This document shows, piece by piece, positions 57,509 to 64,000 of a stretch of DNA of 64,000 nucleotides; position 1 is the first letter of the stretch; every line of letters begins with the position of its first letter. Origin of the DNA: Mucilaginibacter conchicola (GTDB lineage: Bacteria; Bacteroidota; Bacteroidia; Sphingobacteriales; Sphingobacteriaceae). Under the pieces are notes generated by a model. That model was not told the origin of the DNA, searched no databases, and worked only from the letters and a program-made list of their open reading frames with translations. The stretch lies in NCBI RefSeq assembly GCF_003432115.1, contig NZ_QWDC01000003.1, positions 186,001 to 250,000 on the forward strand, in the 5' to 3' direction. The position numbers and the translations under genes were made by a program.

Positions 57509-57541
57509 TTTGGAGCAGTCAAAATTTTATTGATAACTTTA
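57509..57541 (+). promoter_or_regulatory. Candidate promoter of mscL
   Basis: TTTG (57509-57512), 21 bases, then TAACTTTA (57534-57541), one base off TAnnTTTG. The start would lie about 17 bases before the ATG at 57565. Confidence 0.45.
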
Positions 57542-57564
57542 ATAACACAACAATTAATAAGGAT

Positions 57565-57954
57565 ATGGGATTTGTAAAAGAGTTTAAAGAGTTTGCTATT
57601 AAAGGCAATGTATTAGATCTGGCTGTTGCAGTAGTTATTGGTGCTGCGTTTGGTGATATAGTAAAATCATTGGTTAATGATATTATTACCCCGGCAGTAC
57701 TAACCCCGGCATTAAAGGCAGCAAATTTAACTGACCTTGCTCAGTTAAAAATACCCGGTACGGCAATAGCATATGGTAAATTTATCTCTCAGGTGATCTC
57801 TTTTATCATCATCGCATTGTCGCTGTTCCTGATCATTAAAGGCCTTAACAGCTTTAAAAAGAAAGAAGAAGCTGCGCCTGCAGCGCCACCCGCACCAACT
57901 AAAGAAGAAGTATTACTGGCCGAGATACGCGACCTGCTGGCTAAGAAAGCGTAA
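57565..57954 (+). CDS. mscL: Large-conductance mechanosensitive channel
   Basis: A 129-residue MscL. It begins MGFVKEFKEFAIKGNVLDLAVAVVIGAAFGDIVKSLVNDIITP, the classic N-terminal helix and TM1, and has TM2 at about 73-95 and a cytoplasmic helix at the end. It releases solutes when membrane tension rises on osmotic downshock. The ATG at 57565 gives the canonical start; an in-frame ATG at 57499 would add 22 unrelated residues. Confidence 0.97.
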   Translation: MGFVKEFKEFAIKGNVLDLAVAVVIGAAFGDIVKSLVNDIITPAVLTPALKAANLTDLAQLKIPGTAIAYGKFISQVISFIIIALSLFLIIKGLNSFKKKEEAAPAAPPAPTKEEVLLAEIRDLLAKKA

Positions 57955-57962
57955 GCGTTGTT

Positions 57963-58009
57963 GCTTCGCGTCATTGAGTCATTACGCTTCGCTGTCATTG
58001 AGTCATTAC
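57963..58009 (+). repeat. Two tandem copies of a 23-24-nt unit
   Basis: GCTTCGC(T)GTCATTGAGTCATTAC occurs at 57963-57985 and 57986-58009. A related inverted sequence (TGACCCAATGACCCAATGA) lies at about 58437-58455, so the MmcQ/YjbR gene is flanked by relatives in opposite orientation. Confidence 0.6.
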
Positions 58010-58051
58010 CTTTCAACTTGCCTTAATGTGGTGAAGTTAGTTAAAACATAA

Positions 58052-58405
58052 ATGACGATAGATAATGTAAAGATGCTTCGCGAAATAGCCCTTTCGTTAC
58101 CCGAGGTAATCGAAGCGCCTCACTTTGAGAAAACATCGTTCAGGGTAAATAAAAAGATATTTACAACAGTGGTGGCGGAGCATAACCGCGCCACTGTTAA
58201 ACTTACTCCGGATGAGCAGGATATCTTCTGCACTTTTAATACTGAGGTGATCTATCCTGTACCCAACAAATGGGGCAAACAAGGCTGGACTCACGTTAAT
58301 CTACAGCTGGTGCAGCGCAACATGCTCACTGAGATCTTAAAAACAGCCTACTGCGGCATCGCCCCAAAACATCTCGCCGCCCAAATCACTTTTGAGGAAG
58401 ATTAA
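58052..58405 (+). CDS. MmcQ/YjbR-family protein
   Basis: A 117-residue protein of the MmcQ/YjbR (CyaY-like fold) family: an N-terminal helix ending LSLPEVIEAPHFEKTSFRVNKKIFTTV, a central strand region ATVKLTPDEQ, and KWGKQGWTHVNLQLV plus a C-terminal helix. Members are described as DNA-binding-like on structural grounds only. It stands alone, flanked by short repeats. Confidence 0.9.
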   Translation: MTIDNVKMLREIALSLPEVIEAPHFEKTSFRVNKKIFTTVVAEHNRATVKLTPDEQDIFCTFNTEVIYPVPNKWGKQGWTHVNLQLVQRNMLTEILKTAYCGIAPKHLAAQITFEED

Positions 58406-58456
58406 AACCGTCCCAGTCAAAATCAAATTGTCGTTGATGACCCAATGACCCAATGA

Positions 58457-59335
58457 TCAAAACGTCTTTGGTAATTTAGGATCGGTGAGGATAATAAAGT
58501 CACCCATTTTTTCAAATTTGGTCCAGTCGGGGTTGTCGAAGCCGTCATCGGCGTATGCGGCAATGTTTACGATGCGTACTTTGGGTGAGTATTTCTTTAG
58601 TTGTGCGGCAGTGCCCAGCTTCTCCTCACTATGGAAACCACCATTAACCTGCATTACTTTAAAATCTTTATGCGTTTTCAGGAATTGCGCTATGTTATAA
58701 CCCATGGTAGCATCCCACACATTTTGTGATTGATATATCTTCATGTTGCCCATAGCGCTATGCCCACCCATAATGTTCACAAATTTCTCATAGTAGGGGC
58801 CTGTTGCGGTATCAATAGGTAAAGGTGCCAGCCATGTTTTGGCTTGTGCGCTCAATTGGTTTAGGCTGACTAAACCGCCGCGGGTAACCATATTAGTGTA
58901 GCGGGTAGGGGCGTTGGCTGCAACAACAGGTGTGTTAGTTGCTTTAGCCTGCTCTATCATAGGGCGGTAGTCTTTATAATTATTCCAGGCACGGCCTTCG
59001 GTAATAAGGTTTTTCTCGCGGATGAGGCCGGCTAAATACTCGTTCAAAACAGTCTGGCAATCCGTTTGGAACATCTCTAATGATAATGCCGATTTGCCGG
59101 GGTATTTTTCCGTTAGCTTTTTAAATAACAAAGCTTCCAGGTAGTGGCCGGTAGAGTCGTTATGCTCTTCGCCAAAGAAGAGTACATCGGCTTTATCAAG
59201 GCTGCTGATGATATCATCAACAGTAGCAGGTGCTTTTTTAGCGGTGTTGTATATTTTATAGTGGGGCGCCATGGCATCCTGTGCCATAGCTGCAAATGAT
59301 GTAAGTATCAGTAAAACAGTAAGAAAGCTTTTCAT
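58457..59335 (-). CDS. ChaN-like (Tiki superfamily) exported protein
   Basis: A 292-residue exported protein: signal peptide 1-19 (AAMA-Q) with the ATG at 59335. The ChaN-type domain shows DVLFFGEEHNDSTGHYLEALLF, LSLEMFQTDCQTVLNEYLAG and NGGFHSEEKLG. ChaN of Campylobacter binds haem and links to iron uptake; Tiki relatives are metalloproteases with GxxH and Glu residues like those here. Which applies is open. It diverges from rpmH. Confidence 0.88.
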   Translation of the reverse strand: MKSFLTVLLILTSFAAMAQDAMAPHYKIYNTAKKAPATVDDIISSLDKADVLFFGEEHNDSTGHYLEALLFKKLTEKYPGKSALSLEMFQTDCQTVLNEYLAGLIREKNLITEGRAWNNYKDYRPMIEQAKATNTPVVAANAPTRYTNMVTRGGLVSLNQLSAQAKTWLAPLPIDTATGPYYEKFVNIMGGHSAMGNMKIYQSQNVWDATMGYNIAQFLKTHKDFKVMQVNGGFHSEEKLGTAAQLKKYSPKVRIVNIAAYADDGFDNPDWTKFEKMGDFIILTDPKLPKTF

Positions 59336-59389
59336 TAGGGTAGTGTTAGCTTTAATGTTAATAAATTTAGCCAAATAACTGCAATACTA

Positions 59390-59420
59390 TTTGAAAAAAC
59401 TAAAAATTACGCTACATTTG
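59390..59420 (+). promoter_or_regulatory. Consensus Bacteroidota promoter of rpmH
   Basis: TTTG (59390-59393), 19 bases, then TACATTTG (59413-59420), a perfect fit to TTTG-N19-TAnnTTTG. Transcription would start near 59427, leaving a leader of about 48 bases before rpmH. Confidence 0.8.
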
Positions 59421-59474
59421 CACTCTTGTTTTTAAGAGCAACGATTTAGAAGACGAATAGAATAAAATATAGCC

Positions 59475-59633
59475 ATGAAAAGAACGTTCCAACCTTCAGT
59501 AAGGAAAAGAAAAAATAAACACGGTTTCCGTGAGCGCATGTCATCTGCAAACGGCAGAAGAGTACTTGCTGCAAGAAGAGCTAAAGGCAGAAAAAGATTA
59601 ACTGTATCTGACGAGCGCACTCACAAAGCATAA
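59475..59633 (+). CDS. rpmH: 50S ribosomal protein L34
   Basis: A 52-residue basic protein starting MKRTFQPSVRKRKNKHGFR, with the typical L34 middle MSSANGRRVLAARRAKGRKRL and a short extra tail (TVSDERTHKA) as in Bacteroidota. It is part of the large ribosomal subunit. It opens the common rpmH-rnpA-yidD order; rnpA begins 76 bases later. Confidence 0.98.
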   Translation: MKRTFQPSVRKRKNKHGFRERMSSANGRRVLAARRAKGRKRLTVSDERTHKA

Positions 59634-59709
59634 TAATGGTTGTATCTTCTGCTAAGCAGAGGGGCTAACCGTTTTTGTGTTTGATAGCTGCGGTTTGGCA
59701 TTAACAACT

Positions 59710-60093
59710 ATGTATACTTTTAAGAAAGAAGAACGGTTATGTAATAAAAGTCTCATTGAGGGTCTTTTTCATAACGGTTCTTCTTTTTTATGTTACCCCT
59801 ACAAAATATCGTGGATGCCTGCCGATGCAGCGCAGCAATTCCCCGTGCAAATTGTATTTGCTGTTGGCAAAAAGCGTTATAAACACGCTACAGACCGCAA
59901 TACTGTAAAGCGCCGCATGCGCGAGGCCTATCGCCTCAATAAACAAGCCCTGTTATATAATGTATTAAATGATGCCGACCGCAAATTGGTATTATTTATA
60001 AGCTATATAGGTAAAGAAATTGCCCCCTACGATTTTTTTGAAAAGAAAATGGTGAAGCTTTTAACGCAGCTTGCGGCGGAGGCTACCAAATGA
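59710..60093 (+). CDS. rnpA: Ribonuclease P protein component
   Basis: A 127-residue basic protein that assists the RNase P RNA in cutting tRNA 5' leaders. It starts MYTFKKEERLCNKSLIEGLF; the RNR signature is KRYKHATDRNTVKRRMREAYR. The ATG at 59710 fits the family; a GTG at 59677 would add 11 residues. It overlaps yidD by four bases (ATGA). Confidence 0.95.
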   Translation: MYTFKKEERLCNKSLIEGLFHNGSSFLCYPYKISWMPADAAQQFPVQIVFAVGKKRYKHATDRNTVKRRMREAYRLNKQALLYNVLNDADRKLVLFISYIGKEIAPYDFFEKKMVKLLTQLAAEATK

Positions 60094-60332
60094 ATGCGCT
60101 GTGGAATGGTGTTAAAGCTATCTTCGGCGCTTTTTTTTTGGCGTTGATAAAGATCTATCAATATCTTATCTCGCCTATATTGCCCAACGCCTGCCGTTAC
60201 ACCCCAACTTGCTCTCAGTATGGTATAGAGGCCATCCGCAAGTACGGACCTTTTAAAGGCGGCTGGATGGCACTTAAACGTATTGCCCGTTGTAACCCCT
60301 GGGGCGGGCATGGGCATGATCCTGTCCCTTAA
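60090..60332 (+). CDS. yidD: Membrane protein insertion efficiency factor YidD
   Basis: An 80-residue protein with the UPF0161 pattern: an amphipathic N-terminal helix (ALIKIYQYLISPILPNACRYTPTCSQYG) with paired cysteines, then KGGWMALKRIARCNPWGGHGHDPVP. It helps YidC-mediated membrane insertion at the inner membrane. It is translationally coupled to rnpA. Confidence 0.97.
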   Translation: MNALWNGVKAIFGAFFLALIKIYQYLISPILPNACRYTPTCSQYGIEAIRKYGPFKGGWMALKRIARCNPWGGHGHDPVP

Positions 60333-60336
60333 TGCT

Positions 60337-60416
60337 AAGTCAAAATTCAAAATTAAAAAGTCAAAAACAGCGCGCGACGAGCAATTTTGAATTTTGAATT
60401 TTTACTTTTGACTTCC
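60337..60416. repeat. Palindromic element of 7-nt AANTCAA units
   Basis: Left arm (60337-60367) AAGTCAA, AATTCAA, AATTAAA, AAGTCAA. Right arm reversed (60416-60382) AAGTCAA, AAGTAAA, AATTCAA, AATTCAA, AATTG. It fills the gap between yidD and tsaB and ends three bases before the tsaB ATG, so it would form a hairpin in the tsaB leader. Confidence 0.75.
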
Positions 60417-60419
60417 ATT

Positions 60420-61100
60420 ATGATTTTACAGATAGAAACCGCTACCACCTCTTGTTCCGTTGCCTTATCAGCCAACGGCGAGGTGCTTGCATATAAAGAG
60501 ATCAACGAGCGTAATATGCACGCCGAGGTGATCACCATCTACATAAACGATCTCATTAAACAGCAGAATGCTTCTTATAATGATATTGATGCCATTGCGG
60601 TAAGCTGTGGCCCCGGCTCTTACACTGGTTTGCGCATAGGGGTATCAACCGCTAAAGGTTTGTGTTTTGCTTTGGATAAACCACTCATCGCCATAAATAC
60701 CCTCGAGGCTATGGCCAGTGGTGTTGCAAATAAAAATGAGGTAGAGGCTGATACTTTATTATGCCCCATGATTGATGCCCGCCGTATGGAAGTTTACACT
60801 GCTGTTTATAAAACAGATGGTACTTTGGTAAAAACAACGGCTGCTGAGATCATCACCGTCGAAAGCTTTACCGACCTGCTACAGGATAATAAAGTGCTTT
60901 TCTTTGGTGATGGCGCGGCCAAATGTATAGATGTACTGGGCCAAAACGCCAATGCTTTGTTTAATATTGATTTTGAGAACTCGGCACGCGATATTACCCA
61001 ATTGGCTCAACAGAAGTTTACCAATAAGCAATTTGAAGATGTGGCTTATTTTGAGCCTTATTATCTTAAAGATTTTATTGCCGGAAAGAAAAGCAGCTAA
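60420..61100 (+). CDS. tsaB: tRNA threonylcarbamoyladenosine biosynthesis protein TsaB
   Basis: A 226-residue ASKHA-fold protein that pairs with TsaD to make the t6A37 modification of ANN-decoding tRNAs. It starts MILQIETATTSCSVAL and has NMHAEVITIYINDLI, AVSCGPGSYTGLRIGVSTAKGLC and CPMIDARRMEVYTAVY. The ATG at 60420 fits; an upstream frame is repeat sequence. The 3' end abuts the convergent DUF5723 gene with no spacer. Confidence 0.95.
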   Translation: MILQIETATTSCSVALSANGEVLAYKEINERNMHAEVITIYINDLIKQQNASYNDIDAIAVSCGPGSYTGLRIGVSTAKGLCFALDKPLIAINTLEAMASGVANKNEVEADTLLCPMIDARRMEVYTAVYKTDGTLVKTTAAEIITVESFTDLLQDNKVLFFGDGAAKCIDVLGQNANALFNIDFENSARDITQLAQQKFTNKQFEDVAYFEPYYLKDFIAGKKSS

Positions 61101-62540
61101 TTAATCGCCATTATCAATACCCCAGATACCGTTCCACATGCGCCTCAGAAGGCCCGGGCGATCGCCGATAGGGATAACAGATGTATTAAGCGGATGCTCT
61201 ATCACATGGCCAAATTTTAAAGAGAAACCCATAAAAAAGTCGGCTCCGCTAAATGAACCGGCTTTGGCTATCTGGCTTTCGCTTTTACCCGCAGCACCTG
61301 CTAAACTGGCGCTTTGTAATAGCCTGTCGCTGCCGATAAAAAACTCGGCATTTGGTGATCTTACCATAAACTGCAGGCCGGCGTTAAGTAATTTGTAATT
61401 ATTGTATGATGCTACAAATGTACCCGTGAAGTTTTTGTATTGGATGGGGTTTGATAACGCTGCGGTGTATCCGTCATAAAACAACTCTTTTTGCACTATA
61501 AGCGTAGGAGAGTATTTTAATTGCATTTCGTTATCTAACCAGTACGATTTATTAGCACTTAGCTCAAACTTGGCATTGGTAGGCGTAGTAAAACCTGTTT
61601 GCCTATCGGCAGAACGTACAATGTCATGAGAGATTTTGTATAACTTATCTTCAAGCCTTGGCTCGCTTACCGCCGGTACTTCCTGTATATCATTAAACAC
61701 ACTCTCTGTTGATCTGTTGTACCAATGTATAAAACCAAGGTCCTTGATATTGGCCTGGATAACAAAATTATCGCGGGTTTGTAAACGCGTACCAATACTA
61801 ATAGAGGCACCCGGGTTACGGAAATTAGGTAACAGATCGTGCCCGCTAAATTTGCCGGGAGTATAGCTTATGCGATAGTTGCCCTGTAAACCCAGGTAAG
61901 CGTTATCAGCAGCGTTATCAAACTGCAGATAAGAGCTGTTAATGTTTAAACGCTGATATTGTATACCCAGCAATGCACTCAGTTTAAAACCAAAAGAGAA
62001 TTGCTTGCTAAATTTTTCGCGGTAGGCAAAGCTTATCTGGTGATATGCCTGGTAGCGGTAACTGTTATTCAGATCGTTGTAAGGTACACCATCCTGAAAT
62101 GCGCCGGCGCCATTTAACAGCAATAATGTTTGATCGGTAAATATGCCTTTCCCCTCTGCACGGGTTTGTACAGAGAACCCCATTTCCTGGTCGCCATCAA
62201 GGCTTTTAAAAATGCGCAGCATCAACAAATAGGTATTCGCATCTACATTGGCGCGGCTAAAATCTCCTTTATCTAAAGTTAGGTTAGTGTTTACATACCT
62301 GCCGGTAAAAGCACGTGTTTTAAGTGGCACCTGGCCATGGCCTGTTAAGAAAAAGTTACTGCCAAAGTTGGGAACCAAAAAGTTGAAAGATATATACCTG
62401 CTACTGTCTGGTATAAAGTTGGTTTGCGCCGGGTTCTCAAATGAATCGAATAACGTACCGGTATTATATTGCGAAAATTGCTGGCCAAATGTTGTAGCAG
62501 AAATAAAAAGAAAACATACAACCAGTAAAAAACGATTCAT
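61101..62540 (-). CDS. DUF5723-family outer-membrane protein
   Basis: A 479-residue exported protein with signal peptide 1-19 (ATTFG-Q) and a beta-rich remainder similar in style to PorP barrels: FSQYNTGTLFDSFENPAQTNFIPD, repeated amphipathic strands, and a closing FKFGHVIEHPLNTSVIP. I assign it to DUF5723 from the N-terminal pattern. Function is unknown; it probably resides in the outer membrane. The ATG at 62540 is preferred; an ATG at 62552 is possible. Confidence 0.82.
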   Translation of the reverse strand: MNRFLLVVCFLFISATTFGQQFSQYNTGTLFDSFENPAQTNFIPDSSRYISFNFLVPNFGSNFFLTGHGQVPLKTRAFTGRYVNTNLTLDKGDFSRANVDANTYLLMLRIFKSLDGDQEMGFSVQTRAEGKGIFTDQTLLLLNGAGAFQDGVPYNDLNNSYRYQAYHQISFAYREKFSKQFSFGFKLSALLGIQYQRLNINSSYLQFDNAADNAYLGLQGNYRISYTPGKFSGHDLLPNFRNPGASISIGTRLQTRDNFVIQANIKDLGFIHWYNRSTESVFNDIQEVPAVSEPRLEDKLYKISHDIVRSADRQTGFTTPTNAKFELSANKSYWLDNEMQLKYSPTLIVQKELFYDGYTAALSNPIQYKNFTGTFVASYNNYKLLNAGLQFMVRSPNAEFFIGSDRLLQSASLAGAAGKSESQIAKAGSFSGADFFMGFSLKFGHVIEHPLNTSVIPIGDRPGLLRRMWNGIWGIDNGD

Positions 62541-62663
62541 ATTTATATGCAATGCCTGTTGTCTGATGCTTGCCCTATCGGCTTAATTATACGTTACTAA
62601 TATCTGTTATTTAAACGGATTAAAATGCACCAGGGTTGTGTTTTTTATATTATTTAATTGTTT

Positions 62664-64000
62664 TTATTGCCTGGCAACGGTATCCTGCATATTTTTTAAT
62701 AAGCAAAAATTAGTGTAGAAATTTTTATCAGTTGCGCCAAACTGAAAGGATACGGCATAGAAATTTCTCCATGATAAAGCATTGTCTTTATAAGAAATAT
62801 AGAAGTCGTCCTTTAAACTTTGTTTTAAAATTTGTTGCGAATTTTTAAAGTGTAAAAAGAAGGAAATGTTACTGCGTTCGGCCAGTAAATTATCAAAAGG
62901 GAGGTAATTATCAGTCTTGCTGATGAGCTTACGGTTAAAATAAGTGTCGGCATAACTGGTGAGTTCGCCGGGGGTGTTGGCCAGTATTAAATAATTATCA
63001 ATAATCCGGAAATACGGTTTTCTGAAAGCACTAAAAGCGTCGCCCAGTAAAAAATAAGGCAGCTTAGTAAAATTGAACTGGCCCACCTCATCAGTAACCA
63101 TATTGCTTATGTTGGTCATGAATGGCCTTAGCTGCGATCCGTTTTTTACTTCTATAATGCCAAACTTTTCCTGAAAACGGGTGGTAACCACAGCAAATTC
63201 GCTTTTTACCAATTTTTCAAACTCGGGTTTTATGTTGATGCCTGTTTCCTGTTTAACCTTTGTTAGCAGGGCATCTTTCTCCTTTTGTAAACCGGCCTTT
63301 TGTTGAAAGGTAGATAGATCGTTGAAAAATTTAGAAGCATCAGATACCGCCATATCTATGGCATAAGCAGTAGTTGAAGGGTAGATATCTTTGAGGTTAT
63401 TAACCACGGGCTGCTGATTGGCAAATATATTAAGATAGCTGCCTGGTTTTTGTGTTTCGATATTCGTGTACCCCGCAAACATAATAGCATCATTCTTGAA
63501 ATTGATATTAAGTGCGGCCAGCGCAGGCAACAGGCGGAAAGGCTTAAAAATATCTGTATTGTCCTTAAACACCTGGTTAAACAGAGGGTCGAGGTGTTGG
63601 TAATTCACATACAGGTTTACCAATGAGTTGGAGTTCTGCTGATCCGGCAGGAGCATAAAGTTATGCTGCTCTTTAGGTGGCTGGTAGGTTGCTGCAATAG
63701 TTATCAGGTCTTTAGAAAAACTTGCCGATAAGATATTGCCGCCACTATTAATGATGTACAGGCGTTTTTTTAACGATGCAAAGTAAACATTGTAGCCGCT
63801 TTTATCGCCTATCTTAAGCGGGGTTATCAGCATACCGCTGTTGCGCTGTTTGGCTAACTCATCAAATTGCTGCACAGGTACATCTTTTACCGATGCCGTT
63901 ATCAGCAACTGTATATCGTCTTTAACAGGGTGTATCGATATAAAAATATTGCGGTTATCAAACGCCTTGTTCAGCGCCGGGTTGTTTATCAAACGGTTTT
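62664..64000 (-). CDS. Uncharacterised protein, N-terminus beyond the window
   Basis: At least 445 residues, open through the window edge; the TTG at 63992 is not needed as a start. I do not recognise a family with confidence. The sequence alternates strands and helices in a way like periplasmic DUF3352-type proteins (FMTNISNMVTDEVGQFNFTKLPYFLLGDAFSAFRK; NLAERSNISFFLHF-like segments). No transmembrane segment is visible in this part. It is upstream of, and on the same strand as, the DUF5723 gene, separated by 123 bases without visible features. Confidence 0.6.
   Translation of the reverse strand, partial: NRLINNPALNKAFDNRNIFISIHPVKDDIQLLITASVKDVPVQQFDELAKQRNSGMLITPLKIGDKSGYNVYFASLKKRLYIINSGGNILSASFSKDLITIAATYQPPKEQHNFMLLPDQQNSNSLVNLYVNYQHLDPLFNQVFKDNTDIFKPFRLLPALAALNINFKNDAIMFAGYTNIETQKPGSYLNIFANQQPVVNNLKDIYPSTTAYAIDMAVSDASKFFNDLSTFQQKAGLQKEKDALLTKVKQETGINIKPEFEKLVKSEFAVVTTRFQEKFGIIEVKNGSQLRPFMTNISNMVTDEVGQFNFTKLPYFLLGDAFSAFRKPYFRIIDNYLILANTPGELTSYADTYFNRKLISKTDNYLPFDNLLAERSNISFFLHFKNSQQILKQSLKDDFYISYKDNALSWRNFYAVSFQFGATDKNFYTNFCLLKNMQDTVARQ

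Overview
The window looks like a chromosomal segment of a Bacteroidota bacterium of the Sphingobacteriaceae type (Mucilaginibacter/Pedobacter-like; genus is my inference). Reasons: a PorP/SprF type IX secretion protein, several Bacteroidota-restricted families (DUF5686, DUF5723, DUF6786, DUF4920), promoters of the form TTG-N19-23-TAnnTTTG, almost no Shine-Dalgarno sites, and intergenic gaps full of palindromic repeats. GC is moderate except in the 6.7-9.0 kb gene, which is clearly AT-rich.

Layout. 0-6 kb: 3' end of a CusA/CzcA metal-efflux gene, then small housekeeping or unknown genes. 6.1-9.1 kb: an accessory spot with a mini-ORF plus terminator, three AU-rich tRNA genes (Pro-UGG, Ile-UAU, Gln-UUG), and an AT-rich TIR/STAND/TPR defence-type gene enclosed by a 28-bp imperfect inverted repeat. 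9.2-14 kb: an HxlR/SDR pair, a membrane protein, and an rtcB RNA ligase divergent from a WYL regulator; the WYL gene is bracketed by two long palindromes built of 9-nt GAATT units. 14-21.7 kb: an AcrAB-TolC type efflux operon under a TetR regulator with three shared TTAACNNNGTTAA operators, then a MarR gene. 21.7-25.5 kb: a DUF5686 outer-membrane protein, a small unknown gene and about 0.9 kb of nested repeats.

25.5-32.2 kb is a tight four-gene operon: HD-domain/Pycsar-effector-like membrane protein, polyphosphate kinase 1, SdiA-regulated-type lipoprotein, and an outer-membrane beta-barrel protein whose N-terminal half carries motifs resembling atypical (HipA/FAM20-like) kinases. 32-42 kb: PAP2 phosphatase, three large sensory proteins (GAF; PAS-histidine kinase; GAF-histidine kinase) with no response regulator beside them, AlkB, and a LytS/LytR-like pair. 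42-46.5 kb: S41 peptidase, DUF4920, VF530 and a degenerate DEAD-box protein.

46.8-54.8 kb is a sugar/sugar-acid catabolic locus: GH172-like hydrolase, UxaA-type dehydratase, FAH-family protein, DUF6786 lipoprotein, FucP-like symporter, SDR dehydrogenase and a NUDIX-winged-helix regulator. 54.8-64 kb is housekeeping: PorP, RpoN, MscL, MmcQ/YjbR, ChaN-like, rpmH-rnpA-yidD, tsaB, DUF5723 and a partial unknown gene.

The strongest leads are (1) the inverted-repeat-bounded TIR/STAND cassette beside the tRNA trio, (2) the HD-Pycsar/ppk1/propeller/kinase-like-barrel operon, and (3) periodic palindromes with 7-nt or 9-nt units at at least eight gene boundaries.
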